From JACPUX01 sp964517465 (lineage in GTDB: Bacteria; Pseudomonadota; Gammaproteobacteria; Burkholderiales; Casimicrobiaceae), in NCBI GenBank assembly GCA_964517465.1, contig CAZFEK010000016.1, positions 14,737 to 78,736 of the forward strand: a stretch of DNA of 64,000 bases. Reading direction: 5' to 3'. Shown in pieces: positions 39,613 to 49,962 of this stretch. A program made the translations under genes and the position numbers. The notes beneath the pieces are model-generated. The model saw nothing but the letters and a program-made list of their open reading frames with translations, was not told where the DNA came from and did not search any database. The first letter of the stretch is position 1; every line of letters begins with the position of its first letter.

Positions 39613-41094
39613 TCATGCGCGCGGGTTGGTTGATTCGCTGAGGCGACGCCATAGATGCATCGTGGCGTAGCCTCGCCAAGGCCGCCAGGCTTCCGCCATC
39701 GCTTCGGCCTCTCGATCGCTGCGCGCGCCCAAGGCCTTGCGCAGCGCGACATCGCCCCTGGGCCAGGCATCGGGCCAAGATAGAGCCCGCAGGGCGATGT
39801 ACTGCGCTGTCCAGGGGCCGATGCCGGGAAGCGCTTGTAGCGCCGCGAGGTCTTGCTCCACCTTGGCACCGGGCGCGAGTTCGATCTTCCCTTCGCTCAC
39901 CGCTTGGGCCAGGGCTTGAATCGCCTTGCTGCGCTGGCGCACGACGCCCAGCTCTCCCAGTTCCTTTTCGGTGCAGCGTGCCAGACGCTGCGGCGTGGGA
40001 AAGTAGTGGCTCAATCCGGCCCCAGGGGCGGCAAAGGGCTCGCCCAAGCTTCTCACCATTCGGCCGGCCAAGGTGTGCGCCGCGCGCACCGTGATCTGCT
40101 GCCCCAGCACCGCGCGCACACTCATTTCGAAGGCGTCGAAAGCGCCTGGGATACGCAAGCCCGGCGCATCGGCCGACAAGTCGCCCAGCACCTCATTGAC
40201 CGCGGCCGGTTCGCAAGCGAGGTCGCAAAGCCGGCGAACCCCGGCCAAAACTTGCGGCAGGGCCGGAATGAGGCTCGGCGAAAGTCGCGCGAGCACGGCC
40301 GCCGATTCCGGGGCTGCCCGCAGCTCCAGCCAAGCGCGCAGCACTTTGCCTTCATGTTCCAGGCGCACGCTGCGGCGATAGACCTCGCCGTCCACGTGTT
40401 CCACACCGGGGATGGCGCGAGCGCCCAAAAAAGCGAGCAAGCGAAACCAATCGAAGGGCGGTCGATAAGCCAAAGCGAAAGTGAAACCGCGCTCCTCGCC
40501 CGCAGGCGGGGCGCGCGGCTCAAGCTCGCGCCAGTGACCCCGCATGGCGCTGGGAGCCATGCCGTAATGCGTTTGAAAAAGCGCGTTGAAGCGCCGCAAA
40601 CTGCCAAAGCCCGACGCCAAGGCCACCTCGGTGCTGGGCAGATCGGTGTCGGTCAAGAGCCGCTTGGCGAGCAGCAAGCGCTGGGTTTGCGCATAGGCGA
40701 CGGGAGTGACGCCGTAGCTGGCGCGAAAGATGCGGCGCAAGTGTCTGTCGGTTACCCCCAGCCGAGCGGCGAGGTCCGCCAGCCCAGATCGATGGCCAAG
40801 CCCGGTCTCGATGCGCTGTGCGGCCGCCTGAGCCAGGGCAGCGCCCGTGGTCAAGGCGGCGACCGGCGGCGCCAGCTCGGGCCGGCAACGTCGGCAGGGA
40901 CGAAAGCCCGCTTGCTCGGCCGCAGCGGCATTGCCGAAGAAGCGACAGTTGCTTTGCTTGGGGGTTCGGGCGCTGCAAACCGGACGGCAATAGATTCCGG
41001 TCGAGGTAACGCCCACGAAGAAGCGTCCGTCGAAGCGCGCATCGCGAGCCACCAGCGCCGCGTAGAGTACTTGTTCGCTTTCCATGTCGCGCAT
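39613..41094 (-). CDS. Ada-type transcriptional activator fused to AlkA 3-methyladenine glycosylase
   Basis: This 493-residue repair protein joins three parts. Residues about 10-75 are the Ada Zn-binding methyl-phosphotriester domain (YCRPVCSARTP, RFF, FRPCRRC; the four Cys bind zinc and one accepts the methyl group). Residues about 80-190 form an AraC-type helix-turn-helix (LAARLGVTDRHLRRIFRASYG, ALASGFGSLRRFNALF). Residues about 200-490 are an AlkA glycosylase with helix-hairpin-helix LPGIGPWTAQYIALRAL and the catalytic Asp in PRGDVAL. It probably senses alkyl damage, activates its own operon and excises methylated bases. ATG 41085 is an alternative start. Ogt is the next gene. Confidence 0.93.
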   Translation of the reverse strand: MRDMESEQVLYAALVARDARFDGRFFVGVTSTGIYCRPVCSARTPKQSNCRFFGNAAAAEQAGFRPCRRCRPELAPPVAALTTGAALAQAAAQRIETGLGHRSGLADLAARLGVTDRHLRRIFRASYGVTPVAYAQTQRLLLAKRLLTDTDLPSTEVALASGFGSLRRFNALFQTHYGMAPSAMRGHWRELEPRAPPAGEERGFTFALAYRPPFDWFRLLAFLGARAIPGVEHVDGEVYRRSVRLEHEGKVLRAWLELRAAPESAAVLARLSPSLIPALPQVLAGVRRLCDLACEPAAVNEVLGDLSADAPGLRIPGAFDAFEMSVRAVLGQQITVRAAHTLAGRMVRSLGEPFAAPGAGLSHYFPTPQRLARCTEKELGELGVVRQRSKAIQALAQAVSEGKIELAPGAKVEQDLAALQALPGIGPWTAQYIALRALSWPDAWPRGDVALRKALGARSDREAEAMAEAWRPWRGYATMHLWRRLSESTNPRA

Positions 41095-41150
41095 TATGCG
41101 CGAACTCAAACTCGCTGCCAGCCGTTTTCGGACCTCAATTTTCGCGCTGT

Positions 41151-42314
41151 TCAGCGCCCAAAGACGATGCGCTCTCGTGTCGCCAGCCAAGCGCCCAGGG
41201 CAAGGAGCATCGAGGCCCAAAGTGCGCAGGCCGCGGCGGCAATCGGGTAGTAGAACCAAGGCAAGAGATCACCTTGGACAATGGCATTGAGCATCAAATT
41301 CTGCGCCACCACCGGCACCGGCAAAAGGGCAAGATTCACCTTCATGGGATAGAGCAACAAGACCAAAGGCGAAAACGCAAGAACGAATACCAGTATCTGC
41401 GAATTGGTTTGCGCTTCTTTGTGCGATTTGGCCAAGAGCCCGAGGTTCAGCATCGCCGCCACCACCGGCATAGCCAAAGGCGCCAAGGCGAGCGCGGCAA
41501 GCAGCACTTCGCGCAAACCGAAGATGATTTGAATGTCCAGCTGATGCAAAGGCAGGATACGCACCGGAACGTAAAAGCCGAGCAAGAAGATGAGGCCCAG
41601 GGACATGCTCAACAGGGTCGCGGTGAGCCACTTCCCGGTCAGCACTTGCCAAGAGGCCAAGGGATTGAGCAAGAGTGGTTCGAGCGAACCGCGCTCGCGC
41701 TCACCGGCCGTCATGTCGATGCTGGCATGCGTGCCGCCGACCATGAGGCTCAGCACGGCGTACATCCCGATGAACACCAGCAGCGCTGCCCCGCGCTTTT
41801 GATTGTCGGCCAAATCGACAGCGACGGTTTTCACCGCCTGCACCAGGTCCGGCGCGACACCGCGCAGCATCAAGCGCAGCGTGCCCACCTGTTGCCCATA
41901 TTCGTTGAGCAAACGCTCGACGAGATCGACGCTGGGCCGCGCACGACTTTGCGAGCTGACCTGGATGAGCTCCAATTCCGCCGGGCGGCCGGCCGCGAAG
42001 TTCGCGGCATAATCGCCGGTGATCGACAGCACGACATCCAGTTTTCCGTCCTTGAGTTTTTGCGCATAGTCCTCGGGAGCCGCCTCGACTTGCACTTTCT
42101 GGCTCTTGAGGTAGGCAACCAGCGCCTCCGCGCGCTCGGCATGGAGCACCGGCAAACGAAACTGGCGCGCTTTTTCCTGCTGCGCGCCGACGATTTGAAA
42201 GACGATGAAAAACATGATCGGCCCGACCATGGCCATGGGCAGGAACATGCTCAGAAGCGTGCGCCGGTCGCGCAGCTGGTCGCGAAGTTCTTTGCGCAGA
42301 ACGGCAAGGATCAC
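41151..42314 (-). CDS. ABC-2 type exporter permease (NatB-like)
   Basis: This 387-residue inner-membrane permease has an N-terminal cytoplasmic anchor (ILAVLRKELRDQLRDRRTLLS), one membrane helix, a periplasmic domain of about 140 residues, and five or six C-terminal helices with the ABC-2 signature AGERERGSLEPLLLNP that contacts the ATPase. The start is GTG 42314, overlapping the preceding ATPase stop by four bases (GTGA), so translation is coupled. It resembles NatB-type sodium-export or antibiotic-type ABC-2 permeases; the substrate is unknown. It is the last gene of the five-gene operon and, with its neighbour ATPase, forms one transporter. Confidence 0.9.
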   Translation of the reverse strand: MILAVLRKELRDQLRDRRTLLSMFLPMAMVGPIMFFIVFQIVGAQQEKARQFRLPVLHAERAEALVAYLKSQKVQVEAAPEDYAQKLKDGKLDVVLSITGDYAANFAAGRPAELELIQVSSQSRARPSVDLVERLLNEYGQQVGTLRLMLRGVAPDLVQAVKTVAVDLADNQKRGAALLVFIGMYAVLSLMVGGTHASIDMTAGERERGSLEPLLLNPLASWQVLTGKWLTATLLSMSLGLIFLLGFYVPVRILPLHQLDIQIIFGLREVLLAALALAPLAMPVVAAMLNLGLLAKSHKEAQTNSQILVFVLAFSPLVLLLYPMKVNLALLPVPVVAQNLMLNAIVQGDLLPWFYYPIAAAACALWASMLLALGAWLATRERIVFGR

Positions 42315-43045
42315 GTGTAGAGCCCCTCTTCACTGCCGAGCAAGGTGACGAAAGCTTCTTCGAGGTCGCGCCGGGCGGTGCGCTCCATCAGCTCTGCCGG
42401 TGTGCCTTCGGCAATTACGCGGCCGCGGGCGATGATCACCACCCGGTCGCAAAGCGCGGCAACTTCCTGCATGATGTGGCTGGAAAAAAGCACGCAGCGC
42501 CCTTCGTCTTTCAGGCCGCGGATGAGCTTGCGCACGGCGCGGGTGGACATGATGTCGAGGCCGTTGGTGGGTTCGTCGAGCAGCACGTTTTTGGGGTCAT
42601 GCACCAGCGCCCGCGCCAAGGCCGTCTTCATGCGCTCGCCTTGGGAATAGCCCTGGCTCGGCCGGTCGGCAAGCGAATCGAGGCCCAATTCATGCACCAG
42701 CGCCGAGACCCGTTCTTCCAGGCGCGTTTTGTCCATGCCCTGCAGCTCGCCGAAAAACCGAATGTTCTCCCGCGCGCTGAGGCGTTGATACAAGCCGCGG
42801 GCATCGGCCAGCACGCCCATGCGGCGGCGCACTTCGACGGCTTGGCCCGCCGCCGGCAAGCCATCGATCAGCGCTGCTCCGGCGTCGGGTTTTACCAGGC
42901 CGTAGAGCATGCGCAAGGTGGTGGTCTTGCCCGCCCCGTTTGGCCCCAGGAGGCCGGTGATGGTGCCGTCTTCGGCGCGGAAAGAAACCTCTTCCACCGC
43001 GCTTACGGCACCGAAACGTTTGGCCAGCGAACGGGCTTCGATCAT
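42311..43045 (-). CDS. ABC transporter ATPase (NatA-like)
   Basis: This 244-residue ABC ATPase has Walker A GPNGAGKTT, signature YSQGERMKTALAR, Walker B NVLLDEPTNGLD and the H-loop FSSHIMQE. The signature reads YSQGER rather than the usual LSGGQ, a variant also seen in NatA-type ATPases. ATG 43045 overlaps the hydrolase stop by four bases (ATGA). It energises export through the permease encoded next. The second ATPase of this operon has the more usual FSGGMK. The transported substrate is not evident. Confidence 0.92.
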   Translation of the reverse strand: MIEARSLAKRFGAVSAVEEVSFRAEDGTITGLLGPNGAGKTTTLRMLYGLVKPDAGAALIDGLPAAGQAVEVRRRMGVLADARGLYQRLSARENIRFFGELQGMDKTRLEERVSALVHELGLDSLADRPSQGYSQGERMKTALARALVHDPKNVLLDEPTNGLDIMSTRAVRKLIRGLKDEGRCVLFSSHIMQEVAALCDRVVIIARGRVIAEGTPAELMERTARRDLEEAFVTLLGSEEGLYT

Positions 43046-44511
43046 GGCGCGGTACCCGCAAAGCGCAAGAAAAAATGCGGACGGCGTATCTCGGCCGCGC
43101 AAGCGAGGTCCAGTTCTTCCGGCTTGATGTCGCGCACGAAACGCTGAATGATTTCTGGCACGCAAGCGCGCGACGACACGCCATGCCCCGACGCGACGGT
43201 CAGTTCCCGGCTGCGCGGAAACTGCTTGGCCACCAACTCACCCCAAACCGGCGGCGTGGCCGGGTCGTATGAACCGGAGAGGATCAGCGCCGGCACCTGA
43301 AACTGGGGGGTCGAATAATATTCGGGCGCCACTTCGCCGCGAGGCCACTGCCGACAAGCTTGACCAAGTGCATCTAACACGCGCGTGCCCATCAGCGAAT
43401 GCCGCGCCTGTTCAGCGGCTTCGCTCGGGCTGATGCGCGGCAAATCCTCGCTGCAGACAACGGAGAGGTAAAGCCCGCTCGCCAGTTCGCGCTGCATGCG
43501 ATCGTGCATCACGTAAGCTTGCGTCAAAAGCGGCCCAAAACGGCCCGCGGCCGCTTCGCGCAAAGCGATGGGAATGAGGCTCGCCGTTTCCGGCAGGTAG
43601 AGCATCGCGCGCAGTGTCGCTTGCACGGCGTCGCGCGTCACCCGCACTTCGCGCGCATCACCCAAGCGCGGATGATCGACGCGAAGCTTGCGGCCGTCTT
43701 CGCCCAAGCTCGCGAGGGTCTCCAGGTAGATCTCGCGCAAACGCGGGAAAGCCTTGACGCAAGCCGGGTCTCGCTCGCAATCGGCAAAGGTGGCCAGAAG
43801 CGCCGCCTCGCCATCCCGAGGAAAAAAGAGCGGCAGCCGAATCGCCGTGGGCGCAACACCGTCGAGCACCAGGCTTCGGACGCGCTCGGGGTAAAGCCGC
43901 AAATACTCCAGCGCCGCGCGGGTGCCGTAGGAACCGCCCCAGAGATTAAATTGTGCGTAGCCCAGCGCTAGGCGCAAGCTCTCGACATCGCGCATGGCCA
44001 GGGTAGTCGTGTAAAAGCGCGGGTCGCCGGGTAAGTCGGCAAGGCACTTCTTGATGGCGGCCTCAGGAAAATCAGGAGCGGAAATTTGCTCCAGCGCGTC
44101 CCGGCCCTCCTCGAAATCGCATTGCAGGCGGTTGGAATCGCCGGTGCCGCGCTGATCGAGAAACACCAAATCGCGCTCGCGCCGCAGCGGCGACAGAAAA
44201 CTCAAGGTCAACCCGGCCAGGCGCTTCGCTGCTTGGCCCGGCCCGCCGGCAAGCACCAACACAGCGTCGGGCTTGGGCCGTTCGGAAAGCGCGGGCAAAA
44301 CGGCGAAACTCAGGGTGATGCGTTTGCCTTGCGGCGCTGCGGGGTTTTCCGGCACATCCAGAGTGCCGCAGCGCGCCACCGGCCCCAGTCCCTCCAGGCG
44401 ACAATCCTGCAGCGCAACTTTGGACTTGGATCGCGCCGGATCGCGGGGTGAGTCGGCACATGCAGCCAGCGACAAGCACAGGAGGATGACAAGGCCGCGG
44501 GATAGGCTCAC
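43042..44511 (-). CDS. Lipoprotein alpha/beta hydrolase (TAP/tripeptidyl-aminopeptidase-like)
   Basis: This 489-residue protein has a signal peptide and lipobox LSLAAC, so it is a lipid-anchored envelope enzyme. The alpha/beta hydrolase fold resembles Streptomyces-type tripeptidyl aminopeptidases: oxyanion region VLAGGPGQ, LVFLDQRGTGDS, nucleophile elbow GGSYGT, acid loop ILSGSYDPATPP and final His in VASGHGVSS. It starts at GTG 44511, directly after the TAA of the permease gene ahead (TAAGTG), and its stop overlaps the following ATPase start, so it is translated with two transporters. A peptide or ester substrate is likely; it may process or release the exported molecule. Confidence 0.9.
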   Translation of the reverse strand: MSLSRGLVILLCLSLAACADSPRDPARSKSKVALQDCRLEGLGPVARCGTLDVPENPAAPQGKRITLSFAVLPALSERPKPDAVLVLAGGPGQAAKRLAGLTLSFLSPLRRERDLVFLDQRGTGDSNRLQCDFEEGRDALEQISAPDFPEAAIKKCLADLPGDPRFYTTTLAMRDVESLRLALGYAQFNLWGGSYGTRAALEYLRLYPERVRSLVLDGVAPTAIRLPLFFPRDGEAALLATFADCERDPACVKAFPRLREIYLETLASLGEDGRKLRVDHPRLGDAREVRVTRDAVQATLRAMLYLPETASLIPIALREAAAGRFGPLLTQAYVMHDRMQRELASGLYLSVVCSEDLPRISPSEAAEQARHSLMGTRVLDALGQACRQWPRGEVAPEYYSTPQFQVPALILSGSYDPATPPVWGELVAKQFPRSRELTVASGHGVSSRACVPEIIQRFVRDIKPEELDLACAAEIRRPHFFLRFAGTAP

Positions 44512-45801
44512 TTACTCCGTCCACTGAAAGCGCCGAATGGCGAGAAACGCAAACACTGCACTGAAAGCCAACATCACCCCCATCGGCGCCAGCGCCTCCG
44601 AAAAGGGCAGGCCCCGCCAGCTCATGGCATCGAAGCCATCGACCGCCCAGCGTGTGGGCACGACCAAGGAGACCGTCTGCAGCCATTCGGGAAAGACGAA
44701 GCTCGGCACCCAGGCTCCGCCCAGCATGACCATCAACAAAGTGGCCACGATCGCTAGCCCGCGTGTGGCTTCCGGGCTGCGGCCGATGGCCGCGATCAAG
44801 AGACCGAAGGTCGCGGTCAAAAGACCGAAAGCCAGGGTCAGGCCGAAGAAGCCCAACAAACTGCCTTCGATACGCACCCCAAAAAGCAGCATTCCCGCGG
44901 CAAAGACGGCCAGCATAAGCGCCGCGGCGATCACCGTGCCGCTCACCGTGCGGCTGCCCAGCAGGGTGGCGCGGGAGAGCGGCGCGGCGCGCAGCCGCTG
45001 CCACAGCCCCATGCGCCGCATCATCAAGAGCCCCACACCCAGCTCGACGCCCAGCATCAGGATGAACTGCACTCCCATGCCGGCGAAGGAATGCGCATAG
45101 CTGTTGTAGCGGGTCTGCTTGCCCGAAGTCATGGCCGTCTCGCGGGTGCTGAAAGGCTGGCCGAGGCCAGGTGCGGTGCCCGATGGGGCACTGGACGTCG
45201 TGCTGCGCGCTTGGACGCGTTCCAGGGCATCAAAAAGGCCGACCAGATCGCCCCGGGCGTCGGCCGGAACGCTGGGATCTTTGACCAAAGTCTCGCGCAT
45301 GCCGCGCACCGCTTTGAGCCCGCCTGCGCCGCCAAATACCTCGGCGCTCACCACTTGCATGATGTGCTGGGTCAGCACGCCGCGCAACATGGGCAGCACC
45401 ATGGCTTGCGAGGGATCGTAATGCAACTCGATGACCGGTTTTTCGCCCGGGCTGAAAAAAGCGCTAACCGCGCGGTCGCCAAAGCTTTGGGGGAGTATCG
45501 CCACGGCGCGAACTTTGCCCGCGCGCAACTGCGCCAGCGCGTCGGCTTCGCTCAAAGGTCGCAGTTCCAGCGTCTCCTCCTTGGCCATGGCAGCAACGAT
45601 TTTTTGGGTTACGGTGCTCTGATCCGCATCGATGAGGACCATGGGCACTTTGGCAGTTTTGTTCGAAGAGCCGGTATTAAACAGGAAACCGAAAAACGAG
45701 GCAATCAGTATCGGTGCCACAAGACTCATCAGCAGCGCGCGGCGGTTGGAGAAATAGAGTCGCAAATCGGCCGCCACCAGGGCGCGAAAGGAAGTGTTCA
45801 T
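44512..45801 (-). CDS. ABC-2 type exporter permease (YhgE/YadH-like)
   Basis: This 429-residue membrane permease has an N-terminal cytoplasmic segment, one helix (LLMSLVAPILIASFFGFLF), a large periplasmic domain (about 45-250, including a Ser/Thr-rich stretch TTSSAPSGTAP) and six C-terminal helices (for example GMGVQFILMLGVELGVGLLMM and LATLLMVMLGGAWVPSFVF with the ABC-2 GGAWVP signature). It sits two bases after its ATPase gene and abuts the hydrolase gene. The substrate is unknown; similar permeases export lipids, drugs or polyketides. It is distinct in sequence from the permease at 41.2-42.3 kb. Confidence 0.9.
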   Translation of the reverse strand: MNTSFRALVAADLRLYFSNRRALLMSLVAPILIASFFGFLFNTGSSNKTAKVPMVLIDADQSTVTQKIVAAMAKEETLELRPLSEADALAQLRAGKVRAVAILPQSFGDRAVSAFFSPGEKPVIELHYDPSQAMVLPMLRGVLTQHIMQVVSAEVFGGAGGLKAVRGMRETLVKDPSVPADARGDLVGLFDALERVQARSTTSSAPSGTAPGLGQPFSTRETAMTSGKQTRYNSYAHSFAGMGVQFILMLGVELGVGLLMMRRMGLWQRLRAAPLSRATLLGSRTVSGTVIAAALMLAVFAAGMLLFGVRIEGSLLGFFGLTLAFGLLTATFGLLIAAIGRSPEATRGLAIVATLLMVMLGGAWVPSFVFPEWLQTVSLVVPTRWAVDGFDAMSWRGLPFSEALAPMGVMLAFSAVFAFLAIRRFQWTE

Positions 45802-45803
45802 GT

Positions 45804-46727
<924 letters not shown>

Positions 46728-46968
46728 GTCGACCTCGCCTGAACTGAACATGGCGGCGAGCATACCGAAGTTTTGCGGAATCCAAAGCTCGCGGCGATGA
46801 ATCGACCGTTCGCCGGCGCGAGTTGCACCGAGGCGGAGCGATTCAAAAACGCCATCGGCAGCGCTCGGCGCGCTGGGCAATGCCAGCGGTTTGATTGGGG
46901 TCAAAAGCCAAGCGGCCGTTTGCGCATCTAATTTCTGTCAGCCCCATCAACCGAACCGAACCTCCGCC

Positions 46969-47457
46969 ATGCTGCTCGCCCGGCGCCTCCTCCTTCGCGG
47001 CGAAAAGGCCAGCCGTGCCCTGCCCTTTCGCCCGCCTTGGGCGCTGGCAGAGGCCGCCTTCGAGCGCGCTTGCACGCGCTGCGACGCTTGTCTCGATGCC
47101 TGCCCCACCGGCCTCTTGGTGAGCGGGGTAGGTCGCTACCCGGAAGCCGATTTCAGCCGCGCCGAATGCACTTTTTGCGCCGAATGCGTCAAGGTCTGCT
47201 CCCCGGGCGCGCTGACGCAAGCCAATCCCGGCGCCGCGCCTTGGGCGCACGTCGCCGCGATCAGTCAAGCCTGCCTCACCGAGCGGCGCGTTGCCTGCGC
47301 CAGTTGCGGGGACGCCTGTCCGAGCGGCGCCATTCATTTTCGACCGCGGCTACACGAAGTCGCCCACCCCAAACTTGACACTCCGGCCTGCAACGGCTGT
47401 GGCGCCTGCGTGCGCTCCTGTCCGGCCGGGGCGATTTACATGACCCGCCAGGGCTGA
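46969..47457 (+). CDS. napF: Ferredoxin-type protein NapF
   Basis: This 162-residue cytoplasmic iron-sulfur protein has cysteine sets for about four [4Fe-4S] clusters: CTRCDACLDACP, CTFCAECVKVCSP, CASCGDACPSG and CNGCGACVRSCP. NapF interacts with the nitrate reductase catalytic subunit before export and is thought to help assemble or load it. It lies 30 bases before the NapA-like gene. The third set is shortened (CASCGDACPS, lacking one Cys of the usual CxxCxxC pattern), a variation also seen in some NapF proteins. The retained cluster pattern suggests it is functional. Confidence 0.92.
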   Translation: MLLARRLLLRGEKASRALPFRPPWALAEAAFERACTRCDACLDACPTGLLVSGVGRYPEADFSRAECTFCAECVKVCSPGALTQANPGAAPWAHVAAISQACLTERRVACASCGDACPSGAIHFRPRLHEVAHPKLDTPACNGCGACVRSCPAGAIYMTRQG

Positions 47458-47487
47458 CCGGCGAGCTCGCCGCGTCCGATCCGTCCG

Positions 47488-49962
47488 ATGATTTCCTCGC
47501 GGCGTGCCTTTCTCAAGAGCCAGGCGGTGGCAGCGGCGCTCGCCGCGGCACGGGCTCCGGCCGCGCTTTCCGCCCCGCGCCGCCCGGATCAGGACGTCCG
47601 CTGGAATAAAGCCGTCTGCCGCTACTGCGCCACCGGCTGCGGGGTGCTGGTCGCCGTGCAGGACGGGCGTGTGGTCGCATCGCAAGGTGACCCCGACCAC
47701 CCAGTCAGCCGGGGCCTCTTGTGTGCAAAGGGCTATTTCCTTGCCAAGGCGCTTTACGGAGCTGATCGCTTGACCCGCCCGCTCTTGCGCAAGACCAAGG
47801 GCAAATACGACAAACACGGCGAGTTTGCCGCCGTCACATGGAGCGAAGCTCTCGCCACCATGGCGGCGAAGTGGCGCACCGCCATGGCTGAATCCGGATC
47901 CGACAGCGTCGCCTTGCTGGGTTCAGGCCAGTGGACGCTTTGGGAAGGCTACGCCGCGGGCAAGCTCTGGCACGCGGGTTTGCGCTCCAACCACATCGAC
48001 ACCAGCGCCCGGCTCGGCTCGGCCAGCATTTCTGAAGCCTTGCGCCGCAGCCTGGGCGGGGAAGGAATTCCCGGGAACTTCGACGATTTCGAACACGCCG
48101 ACACCTTTGTGCTCTGGGGCATCAATCTCGCCGAAAGTTATCCCGTGCTTTGGTCGCGGCTCGCCGACCGCCGCTTGGGGCGGGCCGAGACGCGCGTAAT
48201 CGCGATTTCCAGCTGCGGCAATCGCAGCAGCGATCTGGCCGATCAGGCACTGTTGGTTAAGCCGCAAAGCGACTTGGCCATCCTGAACTTCTTATGCCAC
48301 GAGATCCTGCGCCGCGGAAAGGTGAATCGGCAGTGGATCGAAGACCACCTGCGCTTCGAATTGGGCAAATCAGACATCGGACAGGGGTTGCGCAGCGCCC
48401 ACGCCTTGGAACGCCGCGCGGCCCAGGATGGGGCGGCACCGGCGGACGCAGGAAAGACCCAGGCTAGCAGCTTTGAAGCTTTTGTGGGCTTCGTTTCCGA
48501 ATATACGGTGGAGCGCACGTCCACCATCTGCGGTCTCAGCAAGGCCGAGCTCACGGCGCTCGCCGATGTGTATGCCGACCCCCAGCGCAAAGTGCTGTCG
48601 CTTTGGGGCGGCGGCCTGGCGCAATCGACGCGCGGAACTTGGGCGGGGCGCCTGATCCTGAACTTGCATCTGCTCAGCGGGCGGATCGGCATTCCCGGCA
48701 ACAACCCTTTGCCGCTGGTCGGTCAGGCGTCGGCAGCCGGAAGCGCCTTCGAAACCGGCGCCACGCCCATGGGTTTGCCGGCAGGCCTGAACCTGGCTAA
48801 TCGCGCCGATCGCGAATTCGCCGAAAAGCTCTGGCGCCTCCCGCCCAACACCCTGCGCGCAACCCCCGGGCTCACCACGATCGAACAAACCCGCGCACTG
48901 AAAGACGATCGCCTGCGCTGCCTCTGGGTGATGGGCAGCAATGTTCTGCAATCCGGCCCCAATCTTCTCGGCGAAGCTTTGCCGGGTTGGCGCAATCCGC
49001 GGGCTTTCGTGGTGGTCTCCGAAGCCTATCCCACGGTCTCTGCTTTGTCCGCCGATTTGATTCTGCCCAGCGCGATGTGGGTGGAAAAAGAAGGCGCTTT
49101 TGGCAACGCCGAGCGACGCACACAATTCTGGCACCAGCTCGTCAGCGCACCTGGCGAGGCGCGCTCGGATCTTTGGCAGTTGCTGGAATTCGCCAAGCGT
49201 TTGCGCCTCGACGAGGTTTGGCCCGAGCCCTTCCCCCGGCGCGGCGGCCCTGCCCCGCGCACGCTCTACGAAACATTGTTCAGCAGCGCGGCAGCGCAAG
49301 CCCATCGCCCGCCGAAAACGCTCAACGACGAAGCCCGCCACTTCGGCTGGCATGTGCAGAAGGCGTTGTTTGAGGAATATGCAAGCTTTGGGCGTGGCCG
49401 CGGCTATGACCTCGCCCCCTACGAATATTATGCTCAAGGCCGGAGCGCACGCTGGCCGGTGCAGGAAGGGCAGGAAACAGCGCAACGTTACCGCAGCGAG
49501 AGCGACGCCTATGCCCGCCGGGCGCTACATTTTTACGGCCAGGCGGACGGCCGGGCAGCGGTTTGCGCCTTGCCGCATCAAGCCCCGGCCGAATTGCCCG
49601 ATGCGGACTTCGATCTTACCTTGTGCACCGGACAGCTCCTGGAACACTGGCATTCCGGCAGCCTGACGCGACGGGTTCCCGAATTACATCGCGCGCTGCC
49701 GGAGGCGCTGCTGTTTATGCATCCGGAGGATGCCAAATCAAGGCACTTGCAGCGCGGCATGCCGGTTCGCGTGGTTTCGCGCCGCGGCGCCATCGTCGCC
49801 CGGGTGGAAACCCGCGGGCGGGTGAAACCACCGCGAGGATTGGTCTTTCTGCCCTGCTTCGACGAAAGCCGCTTGGTCAACAAGCTCACCTTGGATGCCG
49901 CCTGTCCCATCGCCCTGTCGGCGGATTTCAAGAAGTGCGCGGTACGGGTCACCCGAGCATGA
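47488..49962 (+). CDS. NapA-like periplasmic molybdoenzyme lacking the Mo-ligating cysteine
   Basis: This full-length 824-residue homologue of periplasmic nitrate reductase has a Tat signal (SRRAFLKS) and the [4Fe-4S] site C44, C47, C51 and C79 (CRYCATGC, LLCAKG) intact. The molybdopterin-binding framework is close to NapA (FGSGQWTLWEGYAA-like, LILPSAMWVEKEGAFGNAERRTQFW, TGQLLEHWHSGS). However, at the Mo-ligand position, where NapA has NARHCMASA, this protein reads SARLGSASI: Gly177 replaces Cys. The funnel motif TAREVGTF-HRLPAD is likewise replaced (SAFETGATPMGLPAG). The ORF is uninterrupted. It is either an enzyme with another chemistry or Mo ligation, or an inactive paralogue. NapB overlaps its stop (ATGA). 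Confidence 0.9.
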   Translation: MISSRRAFLKSQAVAAALAAARAPAALSAPRRPDQDVRWNKAVCRYCATGCGVLVAVQDGRVVASQGDPDHPVSRGLLCAKGYFLAKALYGADRLTRPLLRKTKGKYDKHGEFAAVTWSEALATMAAKWRTAMAESGSDSVALLGSGQWTLWEGYAAGKLWHAGLRSNHIDTSARLGSASISEALRRSLGGEGIPGNFDDFEHADTFVLWGINLAESYPVLWSRLADRRLGRAETRVIAISSCGNRSSDLADQALLVKPQSDLAILNFLCHEILRRGKVNRQWIEDHLRFELGKSDIGQGLRSAHALERRAAQDGAAPADAGKTQASSFEAFVGFVSEYTVERTSTICGLSKAELTALADVYADPQRKVLSLWGGGLAQSTRGTWAGRLILNLHLLSGRIGIPGNNPLPLVGQASAAGSAFETGATPMGLPAGLNLANRADREFAEKLWRLPPNTLRATPGLTTIEQTRALKDDRLRCLWVMGSNVLQSGPNLLGEALPGWRNPRAFVVVSEAYPTVSALSADLILPSAMWVEKEGAFGNAERRTQFWHQLVSAPGEARSDLWQLLEFAKRLRLDEVWPEPFPRRGGPAPRTLYETLFSSAAAQAHRPPKTLNDEARHFGWHVQKALFEEYASFGRGRGYDLAPYEYYAQGRSARWPVQEGQETAQRYRSESDAYARRALHFYGQADGRAAVCALPHQAPAELPDADFDLTLCTGQLLEHWHSGSLTRRVPELHRALPEALLFMHPEDAKSRHLQRGMPVRVVSRRGAIVARVETRGRVKPPRGLVFLPCFDESRLVNKLTLDAACPIALSADFKKCAVRVTRA

